A DNA stretch of 64,000 nt from Telopea speciosissima. Lineage: Eukaryota > Streptophyta > Magnoliopsida > Proteales > Proteaceae. Made by a program: the position numbers and the translations under genes. Shown here in pieces: positions 34,554 through 45,848 of the stretch; the stretch's first letter is position 1; each line of letters starts with the position of its first letter. Under the pieces are notes generated by a model. It was given only the letters and a program-made list of their open reading frames with translations, did no database searches and was not told the origin of the DNA. The stretch covers positions 52,445,464-52,509,463 of the forward strand of contig NC_057917.1 in the NCBI RefSeq assembly GCF_018873765.1. The letters are read 5' to 3'.

Positions 34554-36695
34554 CCCTCGATTTCCTCAAATGAAACCCATGATATGTGCAAGACTAGATA
34601 CAAGTCAAAACCAAGTAATTTGCAATAAGAACTCATAACATACTCATACAATAATCGCATAGACATGGAGTTTGAAATATCAATGTCAAATATAGTACTA
34701 ATGCATGTAGGAGGATTCATGATTCATCATCCATGTTGCCAATATAAAGAATTCTTAAGTGGCATCACCACAACAAATGCTGCAAGGCATTTATCATGTG
34801 CCACTATTTGAATCAACCTCTGAACAAAATTAGCTCCAACTAATTCTAAAATAGTGCATATGCACCAAATGCAACAGATACAGGTGTCCTAGATGAAACT
34901 TTCATAATTCCTATGTACTCATCTTTTTGGTATATGAAACCCTTCAGTTAAAGGAGGTTATGCAGCAGCCATAGCAGGTTTTATTACTTCTCTTCTATTC
35001 CATCCTCTCGGATAGCAAGTGATCAATTCACCATTGAGGGAAAAGGACAAATATTAATATTGATGGGACTAACAAAGTGTTGACAATTTAGTTATATTTC
35101 CTCAATGATGTTTTCATAACAGTTAGGCTGAGTAGTAGTAGTTGTTGTTGTGCTGTTGTTGATGTACCATCAGGACGGAAAGAACAACTCTGATATAGTA
35201 ACTTGATAAAAATAACAAGCAATCTATATAATCCCCATAGATGATTAAGGGAAATACAAAAACTCATTGATCTCCTATCCCTTCTAGTTGATTTTCTTGA
35301 AACCCTTTGTGCAGGTGCCTAGCCTCCGCAGTCCCATGCTCACCACACTTCCTGAATCCTGATTATCACACTAGATCAAAACTCAAGGATATACAGCAGG
35401 TCCAAACACCTCTGGTGCTTGCACATAGAACTGTCACTGCAACTAATAATGCTTCTCTAACCATTGCCATATATGGTGATCAGAGCACCTATTCCTGCTC
35501 GCTGGGATACTGCCGTTGCAAAAGAAGTTACACCTATCCCCCCACTAACCTAAGTAGATTACCTCATTAAATACAACTGAAACAAACAAATCAGACAGGT
35601 GGAGGGAGCGTGATAGCCAAAATCCGACATAATATGAGCACAGAATTGTCACACACCTTAAATCACTCCACAAATACATTTACTTTTTTTCTCAATGGTA
35701 AAATCCCAATTGCTCCTCCAATTCACTATTATTGAATTTTTGAAATCCATGTTGTAAGTAGAAGCCCATATGGTCCTTTTCCTGAAGGGCACAACTTCCT
35801 CTTTTTCCTAAAATTGAGGTTCACATTAATAAAATTAAACTAACAGCACCCACTATTGGGTAAATCTAATATAAATGGATTAACTGCTACACCCCTCCTC
35901 AGCCAAAGAGTTTGCTTAGAAATTGCAATATCTTGATTTTCAAATAGATCAGATGTTTCTCAGAGACAAATATCTAGCCCCACAACATGGGAGTCCTCCA
36001 TTTCTAGATATCCAGTAAACACACCCAAATCTAGTTGCCTTCCACCATAAAAGCATATACTTTGACACATAAACATAAATCCTGTATGATGGCAAATATT
36101 TTCTGTGCACAAATCCTTTCTTCCAACAGGTCTGGAAAACACCATAAATATACACAGCCAACATCAGAACAGAAGACCCAACAATTGCTCACATCCTCTG
36201 GGTTCCCCGGACAATTTCTACCAACAGTTTAGGTTTGATGGACGAAGGCTCAGGTGGAAACTATAATGAGTCACCTCAATGATGTCAACAATCTCTAATA
36301 ATGGAATTGAGAAGACTTCCCCAAGAGATATCATGATTTTTGAAACCAACAAATTAAACACTACATAATTTCTACACACAGATTCTCCTAGAAGAAGAGT
36401 AAGTTAAGGTCTGAAGCAATTCCAAATTAACGATCAAGGTTATTTTGCAAAATCCTGTCAAATGTGTCCTTAGGGCATGTGCATGTGATGGGTACTAATC
36501 TCAAATCAACCCAATCTAGAAGTCCTGTAGATTGAAGATCTAACAGGAAAGTACTCAAAAGAAAAATCCAGGTAGGATATAAAACCTACAGCTCCTATAA
36601 GAGGTTCTCTTCAATCTAGACTAGTCAAATTCCCAAACTAACAAAACATCTGGAAATAGATGATTTCTCATGCAATCCTTGGAACAAGATAAACA
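34554..36695. other. Intergenic, no gene seen
   Basis: No credible ORF (the longest, 87 codons at 35307, has no recognisable content) and no clear repeat structure found. Confidence 0.5.
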
Positions 36696-36703
36696 CAAGA
36701 GGG

Positions 36704-36825
36704 CATAGTTATCTAGGTGACACCTAGGCGTCCAGGCTCCTTGGGCGCCTTGCAGCCTTGATGGTTTCGCCTTGATTTTGGACCCTCAAAAAGGGTATGG
36801 TCTCCCTGCAGCCTTCACAACTATG
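36704..36825. mobile_element. 122-bp hAT-like MITE
   Basis: Ends catagtt and aactatg are inverted, and the flanks caagaggg (36696-36703 and 36826-36833) are an exact 8-bp duplication. The interior carries gacacctaggcgtccaggct and ccttgggcgccttg, a motif set shared with the larger element at 58876-59450. Confidence 0.65.
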
Positions 36826-36829
36826 CAAG

Positions 36830-36970
36830 AGGGAGAGTTCCATACGATACCAGTCTGCAATCTGGGGCCAATGGGAGGGGAAATTTTCGACAATAGAGGG
36901 TTTTAATTAAGAGAGAGTGTGTGCCCATGGTCATTTGTGAGGGAGCATGCAAAGGAACCAAAATGGCATC
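36830..36970. repeat. Short dispersed element, GGGGCCAATG family
   Basis: Reads ctgcaatctggggccaatgg, then gggttttaattaagagagag and cccatggtcatttgtgaggg, in the same order as the copies at 12.56 and 40.27 kb. Non-coding. Confidence 0.45.
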
Positions 36971-37095
36971 ATGCAGTTCCTTTACCCTAAATACATTTAA
37001 TGATCCCAAGCATAAGCTATCAAACTGTCCCATCAATGCAGCATCCTAAAATTATGGCTCATACAAGAGAGAGATCTGCACTCATACAACCAGCC

Positions 37096-38198
37096 AAGGA
37101 TCCAATCCTACAAATCTTACTAGATTCTCAAACCAACAACCACAATATCATTTTAAGTATATGCAACAATAACCCAAATGCACTATTTTCTATACATTAG
37201 GATATGATAAGTTCAAACTCAGTCAGTAATATTCAACTCCACACCACTTCACACAGCTTATGATTGAAAGCCCATGGAAGTATAGCATTAGACCCATCAG
37301 TATAAGTATAGAACTGCTGACCTCAGGTGCAATCTTATAGGATTTCCAAGACCCGGTCTTGTAGCTTCAATATAATCAATTAGAACCACAAAAATGCAGG
37401 CACTCATGAACTATGTCATTTATAAGCAACCAGAAACGGGCAAATGACCACCCAAGGATTCAATCCTACAAATCTTACTAGATTCTCAAACCAATAACCA
37501 TAATATCATTTTAAGCACATGCAATAATAACCAAAACTGCACTATTTTCTATACATTAGCATATGACAAGTTCAAACTGAGTCAGTAATATTCAACTCCA
37601 CACCACTTCACATTCAGTAAATTCACAGAGCTTATGATTGAAAAGCCCATGGAAGTATAGCATTAGACCCATTAGTATAAGTTTAGAACTGCTGACCTCT
37701 GGTGAAATCCTATAGGATTTCCAAGACCCGGTCTTGTAGCTTCAATATAATCAATTAGAACCACAAAAATGCAGGCACTCATGAACTATGTCATTTATAG
37801 GAAACCAGAAATGGGCAAATGACCATCCAAGGATCCAATCCTACAAATCTTACTAGATTCTCAAACCAACCACCACGATATCATTTTAAGCATACGCAAT
37901 AATAACCAAAACTACACTATTTTCTATACATTAGCATATGATAAGTTCAAAATGAGTCTGTAATATTCAACTCCACATCACTTCACATTCAGTAAATTCA
38001 CAGAGCTTATGACTGAAAAGCCCATGGAAGTATAGCATTAGACCCATCAGTTTAAGTTTAGAACTGCTGACCTCTGGTGAAATTTTATAGGGGATTTCCA
38101 AGACCCGGTCTTGTAGCTTCAATATAATCAATTAGAACCACAAAAATGCAGGCACTCATGAACTGTGTCACTTATAAACAACCAGAAACGAGCAAATG
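37096..38198. repeat. Three tandem copies of a ~365-bp unit
   Basis: Units start at 37096, 37454 and 37829 (periods 358 and 375 bp). Shared blocks in each: aatcttactagattctcaaa, gaagtatagcattagaccc, gatttccaagacccggtctt, aaccacaaaaatgcaggcac. Copies 2 and 3 share an 11- to 17-bp insertion (cattcagtaaattcacagag) absent from copy 1, so copy 3 probably arose from copy 2 or the reverse. Non-coding. It lies 260 bp beyond the RPL26 stop codon. Confidence 0.9.
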
Positions 38199-38456
38199 CA
38201 AAGCTAGGGTTATGTGAGTAGCCTAGTTAAAATGATAATTCAAAATAGTATGCAATATTTGATGCAAACAAATTGAAATCATTCCCATACTCGCCATTAT
38301 TAAAAATGCAATAGGATAGTAATCAATTATCAAAATCCGCACAATGGTAAAACTGTAATTAACCAAAAATGTTCCAAAATTTGAGTAGCTCAAAACTATT
38401 ACTTTACTTCCTAAACCACATGAAACAAAAATAAGAGAAACATTAGCTAAAGCGAT

Positions 38457-38912
38457 CTAATCGATCTCTTGGAGAGAGGGTGCAGCACCGGCGGCGACAT
38501 CTTCTGCGGTGAACTTGCCTTTGGCCTTGTCGGCGGCGCGGCCCTTGGCCTTACGATCGAGGAGGGCCTTGCGATCCTTGTCAAGCTTGAGCTTGGTGAT
38601 GACGACCTTGGAAGGGTTAATGCCAACGTTGACGGTAGATCCATTAACCTTCTCCCTAGTGATACGCTCAACGTGAATGACCCACTTGCGACGGTAGACC
38701 TGAACCACCTTACCCTCTCGGCCCTTGTAGGTTCCTCTTACAACTTGTACTTCGTCATCTTTCCTCACAGGAACCGACCTGACACTATATTTGTTCCTCA
38801 GGTCCGATGAGAGTGGGGAGCTCATCAGCACCCGACGAACGCTAGAAGGGGCGGTGAAGTGTGCCTTTCGGCACTTCCGCCTGGAGCTTGAGACCCTTGG
38901 GTTGTACTTCAT
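38457..38912 (-). CDS. RPL26: 60S ribosomal protein L26 (uL24)
   Basis: Complete intronless ORF of 151 aa, slightly longer than the usual ~146. It starts [19 protein letters not shown] and contains [20 protein letters not shown], then the KOW motif region [20 protein letters not shown], and [19 protein letters not shown]. All are hallmarks of eukaryotic L26, a large-subunit protein near the polypeptide exit tunnel that binds rRNA. The lysine-rich C-terminus ends [12 protein letters not shown]. No frameshift or stop is present, so it looks functional. The promoter side (39000-39165) has motifs typical of plant ribosomal-protein genes. Neighbouring sequence on the 3' side is a tandem repeat array. 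Confidence 0.97.
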   Translation of the reverse strand: MKYNPRVSSSRRKCRKAHFTAPSSVRRVLMSSPLSSDLRNKYSVRSVPVRKDDEVQVVRGTYKGREGKVVQVYRRKWVIHVERITREKVNGSTVNVGINPSKVVITKLKLDKDRKALLDRKAKGRAADKAKGKFTAEDVAAGAAPSLQEID

Positions 38913-38970
38913 GGCGGCGACGAATCTCCTTCCCCTTCCTCAAGAACACAGATTTTTCTCAACAACACAG

Positions 38971-39165
38971 GTTTATAATGGAGTGTGGAATCACGAATGA
39001 TATAATCTTGCGATGAGAGTTAGGGTTCTGGCTCTTTAGGTTAAAATGGCCCTTTAACATTAAAATTACTATGTTGCCCTCATCTAATAGGGGTTGTGCT
39101 TGGTCAGTTCAACTCGACAAATCTTTAGGCCCGATCGGGTTGGGACCCAATTTAGCCCATTTTAT
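38971..39165 (-). promoter_or_regulatory. RPL26 promoter: TATA-like, telo-box, site II motifs
   Basis: On the minus strand upstream of RPL26: ccattataaacc near 38970-38982 (TATA-like), aaccctaa at 39020-39027 (telo-box), and tgggct at 39154-39159 with a nearby tgggtc (site II type, bound by TCP factors). Telo-box plus site II is the known signature of co-regulated plant ribosomal-protein genes. Motifs are seen; activity is inferred. Confidence 0.6.
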
Positions 39166-39221
39166 TCGGGCTGAGAGTAAAAAAATTCAAGGATGAGCAA
39201 GTAATTGCACTCTCCCTCTAA

Positions 39222-39397
39222 GTCGTTATCGTCTACGGTTCCTTGACCTGTGCGGTTCCCTAGTTCCTCTCATAAGAGGGGGGTGGGACCCACCCGGAGC
39301 TCCTGATCTAATAGTTTGCCCAGGTGGGGTCCACCCTCCTCTTGTGAGAGGAACTAGGGAGCTACACCGGTCAGGGAACAGTACACGAAAAAAATTC
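39222..39397. mobile_element. Hairpin insertion flanked by 12-bp direct repeats
   Basis: ctctccctctaa occurs at 39210-39221 and again at 39398-39409. Between them lies a long hairpin: cggttccctagttcctctca on the left pairs with gaggaactagggagctacac on the right, and an A-run (cgaaaaaaatt) precedes the right repeat. The 12-bp duplication plus A-run suggests a retroposed hairpin; a fold-back DNA element is the alternative. Confidence 0.55.
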
Positions 39398-39545
39398 CTC
39401 TCCCTCTAATATCACTCAGACACTCACCTTTTAATCATTTTTCAAGAATCAAGGATGTGTTGCATTTGGTAAGCTTTCTAGGAATAGATTTTGAGTCTAG
39501 AACGTATTTTGAAACTTGATTCTTCTCAATTTTCTTGTTTGAGGA

Positions 39546-39633
39546 TGTATTCTAGATCTAAAATTTATACTAAGAATGCATACCAAATATGTATTCTAGA
39601 TCTAAAATTTATACTAAGAATGCATACCAAATA
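39546..39633. repeat. Exact 44-bp tandem duplication
   Basis: The unit tgtattctagatctaaaatt... occurs twice in direct succession (39546 and 39590) with no mismatch seen, so it is recent. Non-coding. Confidence 0.9.
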
Positions 39634-40264
39634 CAGAAGTAAGTTTTTCTTCAATTGTGGAGAATGAAGAATCCCTTCACCACTGATGATGTGACCCTCT
39701 AATTGAAAATACCCCCTCTATAGTCTAATCAAAGTGGTAGTGGTGAAGGGATTCCTCATTCACCCATGCAACGGAATACTTTTTTTTTAGAAGTTTTATT
39801 TTGGGATAGAGTTTTCCTTCAGCCATGGTCGAGGGAAAATCACTTGACTAGGGCCTTTGGATGGGTAGAAGAGGGTATTACACATGACCTGGGGTATTTT
39901 TGATAACACAGCAGCATGTGATTAGCCACCTGTACAGAACACCTGGTCACAGACTCACAGCCGTTACCAATTCTTATCTCACAGTTGTAACAACCCATCC
40001 ACTGATCTTTCTAGCCTTGTAATTTTCCATCCAACCTGCCATGTGGAATTTTTTTGTTTTTTGAGAAATTATTCCTCTTACGAAATAACTACATGTCTTT
40101 GTGCCTTGTCCCTACACGTTGTCAATGGATTGGATTTGGTTCGACTCCACTTCAAGTTTTTCTTCTTTCCCACACAAGTCTATTGTGCAATAGAGAACCA
40201 AGTACGAAACTTAAAACAAAGATCCTAAGTTATGAAAAAGGAGGAGGAGGGGGAGGGATTTGTT

Positions 40265-40390
40265 GCCAAGCTATATGGTGCGGGGGCCAATGGGAGGGCA
40301 CACACGAACACCCAAGAGGATGAGCAGGGTGGTCATTTCACTGCCCCATGTGAGAGGTCATAGGCGACACTGTCTGCAGCATTCTTTTTC
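40265..40390. repeat. Short dispersed element, GGGGCCAATG family
   Basis: Reads gtgcgggggccaatgggagg, then gggtggtcatttcactgccc and catgtgagaggtcataggcg. Same order as the other family members. It lies about 110 bp from the left edge of the integrated pararetrovirus. Confidence 0.5.
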
Positions 40391-40497
40391 ACAAAAAAAA
40401 AAAACATGAAGCCAACCAGTACACTAGAAATAATCACCAAACAGAAAATGGAGCACAAAATGGATTCAGATGTACTAATTTGTGCTCTACTGCCGCC

Positions 40498-40744
40498 TGA
40501 TAGCTGTTGGTTTTCCAAAAACGCCTACAGTGCTAATAGGTCTTTCTAGTTTTACCCATTTTTTCATTGGAATAGCATTCCATCTACAGCAGCATGTTGT
40601 TGCTCCTGTATCTATTAAGACATCCAATTTATATGGTCTATATTTTGAAAAATCAAAGAAAACAGTGACATATGTATGTCTCTTTTTTCCTTGGTGAGTA
40701 GAAAAAATAAGTTCTTCATTATCTATAAATACTTGTTTAAACAT
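40498..40744 (-). pseudogene. Pararetroviral aspartic protease, N-terminal part
   Basis: The 85-codon open stretch 40487-40744 carries the protease active-site motif DTGA at 40601-40612 (minus strand). It ends where viral similarity ends, at the left integration edge; the last few codons are host DNA. The rest of the domain is at the other edge (about 46952-47461). It is in the same reading frame as the movement protein region before it. Confidence 0.8.
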
Positions 40745-40949
40745 AATTAATGTATTGATTTCTTCAACATTCTTAATATTTGAATAATTACTAGGTTGTC
40801 CTGAATATAGTGGTATTTTACCATGTTTATATCCAACAACATTTACTGGCTCTTTATTTATCGGCTCTTTATCTTTTCTTGCTGATAAAGTTCTGGTTAA
40901 AGACTTTTTATCTCTTCTATTAAAATAAAGATTTTCACCTTAAACTTGA

Positions 40950-41695
40950 ATATCCATAGTGTTGTATTCTAAGGATCTTCTAGGTGGTATTATATCTTTT
41001 ATAAGCCATTGTTTTGGCAACCTTAAGTCTGTCCAATTAATAAGCCTTGGTTGAATCCCTGTGTCAAATGATTTTGATTCAAAGACTTCAACAATTCTTT
41101 TATCAATTGGGTGTATAGATGTTTATGTAACATTTGTTAACTCATGCCAGGATTTCCAGCTGATGGAAAGGTTATGACTACTGGATTTCATACTTATTCC
41201 TTGAGTTTTAATTCTAAGAACAACAGATTCCTCGATGTTAGGATCTGTAACAGATATGAAATAATTTGGTTTTATTCAAAACCAAATAGTTTCTGCAACA
41301 AGATTTGATTCCATGCCCCCAATTAGGGTAGAAACCGGATCATCAATGAGCCATTTATCCAAAACAGCCATTAATTTAGGAGTGTCTATTTCCTACCGAA
41401 ATAACACTGTTACTTTGATCTAAATAACCCCTATATGTATATACTTTATTTGAGGATGTTTTTTACATAATCTCAAAATTTTTGTTTTATTAAATATAGG
41501 AATTTCTAAATTAGCCTCATCTGTTACTTTAGATGTGGTGTTTCCATTAGCCTGATCAATATACATTTTTGACCAGAAGTTTAACTTAGAAAGTTTATAG
41601 ATATCTTCTTTTTTAAGCATCTTTTGTTTTTGAAAAGTGTTTAAATAAAAAACAAGGTCTTCATGTACTAGATTAGATAAAGGAATAGTATCCAT
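40950..41695 (-). pseudogene. Pararetroviral movement protein (30K superfamily)
   Basis: The open part 41420-41695 ends in a block with IKYIHIGVI, the conserved entry to the 30K core. The same frame continues with interruptions toward 40950 and includes the Asp-Thr-Pro and Gly-Gly-Met-Glu segments characteristic of the caulimovirid cell-to-cell movement protein, which modifies plasmodesmata. At least three stops interrupt it. It follows the coat region in the same frame and precedes the protease. Confidence 0.7.
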
Positions 41696-41758
41696 TTCCT
41701 GTTCTGGTACGAATTGAAAAACTTCAGTTCCTTCAGTTTTTTCGGAAGAAGCTAAAGC

Positions 41759-43633
41759 TTAACTTGACTCTTCGTTAATCATAAAAATTAACTCTTCTTC
41801 TGAGTCAGAATCAGTTTCACTATTTATAGCAAATAAAATACTATCAAAATCTGAGATGTTGTTTTCATAACAGATTTCATAATCATTTGCTTCTATAAAC
41901 TTAACCATTTTACGTGCCCCTTTTCCCTTGTTTGGGCAAGAGTTTGCATAATGTCCTGGTTCTTGACAAATATAACACTTGCATCCTTTTTTAGGAGTAG
42001 TTTTTTTTTTTAGTATTCTTTTTCCTAACAAATCGTTGTTTCTTATTATAAGGAGGTTTAGGCATATTTTTATTATACCTAGTCCATCGAAATTTTTTAA
42101 ACCTATTTTTGTTAAAAGGTTTAACATATTTCTGAGGAATGGGTTTGCAACCAAATTCCCAGTTATCTTTAAGAAGAGAGTTACACATGGTAGGTGTAAG
42201 CTTCTTCTTTATTTGTTTAGTCGTTTTCGCTTCTAGACAATGAGTAATGAGTTGGCGATGAACAAAGTTAATTCTATTTCATAAAGTGTCTGTACTACCT
42301 GTTTCAGTATATATTTAGGGTAGGAAGAATGACATATTTCATCCCATGGTATGACTAATTTATAGAAAAAATGATCGAGCCAAAACTTGGATTATTTTGA
42401 GTTGAGGAGATGATAATTCTTTTGATATGTTTTAGGAAAAGAATCAAATTCAACCATACTACATAACTTCAATTTTGAAAGTATATAGTTTATATCTTCT
42501 ATAAAAGCATTTTGTGAGGATGTTCCACAAAATTCTCTTTTGATTATTGCAGTAATATCACGAAGTATATTTTCAGGAGCTAATAAATCTCCTTTTAAGG
42601 TTGCATATTCAACCTTACCTTCATCAGAGTCCTCTCATTTTCTGATGTATTGTAAGACATCTCCCTGAAGGGTTCCAGTTATACAAGCAATGAACTTTTC
42701 CTTAGCCTATGAAGCTTTATAATTTGTTATGACAAGAGCTAGAGATTAATCCCAGTCATCTATTGTTTGCTCATAGTTTTTAAAAGCAATATGAGTTAGA
42801 TCTAAATATGTGCCTCCTGAGGCGACATGTTGTTTGTTTAGATCATCACGGCGCTGTGTGGTTGGGACAGGTTTGTCTTCTTCTGTAGTTTTTACTTCTT
42901 CGGAAAGATTAAGACCAAAATTGGATCGTAATCCCATTTGTGGTCGACATAGGTCATCTTGGTTTAGATGATCTGAAGAACCGACTTTTCTTCTTCCTTT
43001 TGGGTCTGGGTCCTGTTCATCCTCTGAATTAGATGATGAGTTGGTTTTCGATTCATCAGTCTCAGCCTGAATAGTTTCAGTATCTAATTCATCAGAAAAG
43101 ATTTGATAATCATGTAAGCAGAACAAGAGTTCGTGTTCAGAGTAGAGTTCGTGCATCATGGATAAGAGTTTATTTTTCTCATCCGCATCTTCATCTATAA
43201 ATTGGGTTTTCCAATAATCCATTATTTCTTACAACGAATTAAAATCAGATTCTTCAAATGAACTGTTTGAGGTTTCTTCATTGAAAACGTTTATGGTATT
43301 TCCATAAAATAAATTAGATCGATGAGAAGCATTTGGGGAAACATATCCCTCAACAAAGACCGAGAGTTAATCGGACAAAGTTTGCATTGGAGCTTTGGTT
43401 TGCTCTTTTAGGTCTAAATCTACAATAGATCCAATAGCTCTAATATCAGAATCTATTTTATTGATTTTTTTATCAATGCATTTAAAATAAGTAGTAGTAA
43501 TATCTATTAGCATATTAATAGCATCACAAGCAGAGTTTATATTTTTGTTATTTTTTATTACATGTAAACTATGATCATATAAGGATTTATCTACTGTGCC
43601 TCTAGAAGAAACTAAACAATCTACTGAATTCAT
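41759..43633 (-). pseudogene. Pararetroviral coat-protein region with zinc knuckle
   Basis: Open stretches 43367-43633, 42746-43222 and 41759-42154 share one frame, with stops between them and a frame change around 42000-42190. The N-terminal part is acidic (Ser/Asp/Glu-rich around 43000-43100). The C-terminal part is strongly basic and ends with a C-x2-C-x4-H-x4-C zinc knuckle at 41936-41977, followed by an acidic tail. Acidic N-terminus, basic patch and CCHC knuckle are the standard layout of caulimovirid coat proteins. Confidence 0.75.
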
Positions 43634-43931
43634 AAGAATCTTGAGTTGGTACCTAAAATCGTCTTTGGTTACAGAAGAAACTGTTGTAAGCTGCCAACAT
43701 ATGGTCTTATGCCAACAAAATCAACTTCCCAAAGATATATGGGTTTATCTTAAGAATCTGATAGAGAAAGTGCAGAAAGATAGAAATAACTGGAAGATTT
43801 TGGAAATTACCTAAAAGAAATCCTTGATATTATAGCTGCTAAATGCGTCCCCTATAAAGATAGATCAGACAACAGTACAACTGTTCCTCTGAGCTCTCTA
43901 AATAGAGTAGCAAGATTACAAGAGAAGGTTG

Positions 43932-43949
43932 TTTCTTGCTCTGATAGCA
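43932..43949 (-). promoter_or_regulatory. Pararetroviral Met-tRNA primer-binding site
   Basis: Minus strand tgctatcagagcaagaaa matches the initiator-Met-tRNA primer sequence shared by caulimovirids (tggtatcagagc) with one mismatch in the first 12 bases. It lies about 115 bp downstream of the TATA box, in the leader before the coat region, as expected. Confidence 0.7.
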
Positions 43950-44060
43950 AACATAAAAGCGAAAATACAAAGAGAAATTTCTTAAGAAAGAGAGCAGGAA
44001 AATACAAAGCAAGCTAAGAAGCCAAGTTCGAAGTGTTTTCTTCTAGCCTTGGTATCCTCC

Positions 44061-44069
44061 TTATATAGG
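44061..44069 (-). promoter_or_regulatory. Pararetroviral pregenomic promoter TATA box
   Basis: Minus strand cctatataa, followed by aggaggatacc, between the last ORF and the primer site. About 210 bp upstream, atgctgacatcacaag (around 44275-44290) resembles an as-1/TGACG-type enhancer element common in plant pararetroviral promoters. Position and order fit; activity is not known. Confidence 0.65.
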
Positions 44070-44294
44070 CGTCATACTTCAACTGATTATTAAATCCGAT
44101 AGATGAACAGTAGATTCTGTCGGTTGTCAAAAGGCTTGTCGTGTGCTAGAAGATAAGATGGAATCCTATCACATACAGTCGTTTGTAGCCTTTGCTTTTT
44201 AAAAAGTAGATTCTCTTCAAAATCTCTGAGCAGTTGTTTTTTCAAAAAGTAGATTCTTTTCTAAAAACAGATTCTTGTGATGTCAGCATACGAA

Positions 44295-45848
44295 TTATGG
44301 TTCTGCCATGTTATCAATGTTATGTTGAATTACGCTATCGTTACTGTCGATAAACGTGTAGTCGGATCTGTGTTGTTCTTCAACGAATACCCTCGCTGCC
44401 TCAATGAGTTCTTCTGCTTCTAGAAGAAGATCATATGGAACATCTAAATAATTTAGGTTTAGGCAATTGGTGATTAGATTATCTGTTTCTTGGATTTGTT
44501 CATCGGTAAACATATAATCAATCTCCAGGTTGGAACAAAATATTCTTCTGCCATCAGTGATACTAGTGGTAGCATATCTCCATAGTTCTGCAGCTTTATG
44601 TAGTTCTATCAGAGATCCTCGATACATTGATTCTGAGCAAACTTGTCGTGCAAACTGTAATGCCTGATCGTCTTCAAACTTTGGAGGCCCAATAAAGTCA
44701 TTTTCATTGGCCCGTCTCAGGATCCAAAACTGATATGGTTGAAAGAATTTATCTCTCTGTCTCCATCCAAAAGTTTCAAAAATGTCTAAGACAATATAAT
44801 TTTGAATTCGTCAATTTTTGGTAGCATGATTGATCATTGTTTTGATCATCATAGGAAATTCTTTTAGAAGATGGCTGTTAGGAATGAGGACTAGTCTGCT
44901 AACTAAACCCCACTCAATAGAGTTAATATCCCAAGGGTCATTTTCTTGGATATAAAAAATAATGCGGAGATGCTTGAATTGATTTTCAAACATATTTTTG
45001 TAGTATTTTGTTAAAACATTGTCAAACTTGACATACTGCTCTTTTTCGCAGTAATGGAAAATTTGAGAAAACAGTTCGGAAGGGAAGAGTTGTTTACATT
45101 TTTCATACAGACAAATCCTTTTAATCCGATAAAACTCTCGATTTTAGAAAATGTGTCTTCATCCAAAAATTCAGAGATTTCAAGAAAATTGTTTATTTTC
45201 TCAAAAGTAAAATCCTCGTCCCAATTTGTTTGTTTAACAATCTTGAGAATGAGCTTTTGAAAATCAAAGATTTTTTTGAAAATGATTTGCCAATTTTGTT
45301 GAAAGTGTGCTGAGATATTTACGAAACAGTTTTTTCTGTTCAGTAACATGTGTCTTCCAAGCTCCATTGATTTCTTTGTAAATGTCACTAGGAAGATTTG
45401 GGTTAAAGAAATCCGAAACTGGTTGAATTTCAGTGAAGGGGAGGGTATTTGGTGAAGTATTTCCCTGTCTCTGAATGCTTAATTTGTTTTGTATTTTTAA
45501 TGCTTCAACATAGGAAATGTCATGCCAGTATTCTGACCAAGGGTTTTGGGCATACTGGATCTGAGAAATAGGAATATGAGTCATTTGTTGTGACTCAAAC
45601 GAGAATCCAGGCTGACTACCTGTAAATGTGTGTTGTGGAGGTGAGTCATTGATTATGACACCTCGGCCCGAGTTGAATGGCACAAATGGTAATTGACCAT
45701 TTTTATTCTTTTTGGGCTGGATCCAAGGTTGTTTGCCTTTGTCCTTTCCCTTGTCCAATGGCGTGTTTGCCATGACTGGTTGTACTATGTTTCCTGCTAA
45801 GAAAATTAGCAAAAGTATTATTAAATCCTTTGATAAACTCAATTTCAA
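44295..45848 (-). pseudogene. ORF after RNase H, in transactivator position, unknown family
   Basis: Open pieces 45264-45848 (194 codons), 45011-45388, 44811-44993 and 44295-44627. The first and the last two share a frame; the middle one is shifted, with the change near a run of seven A/T at about 45270. A likely start is the Met at 45773, which overlaps the RNase H end by about 70 nt. The N-terminus is Lys/Gln/Pro-rich; the C-terminal part is acidic and helical with several Trp residues. Position after RNase H and before the promoter matches the transactivator/viroplasmin gene of other caulimovirids, but I see no decisive motif. Confidence 0.5.

Noticed and set aside
37096..38198. CRISPR-like array
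   Set aside because: Units are ~365 bp, adjacent, without spacers, in a plant genome; it is a plain tandem repeat.
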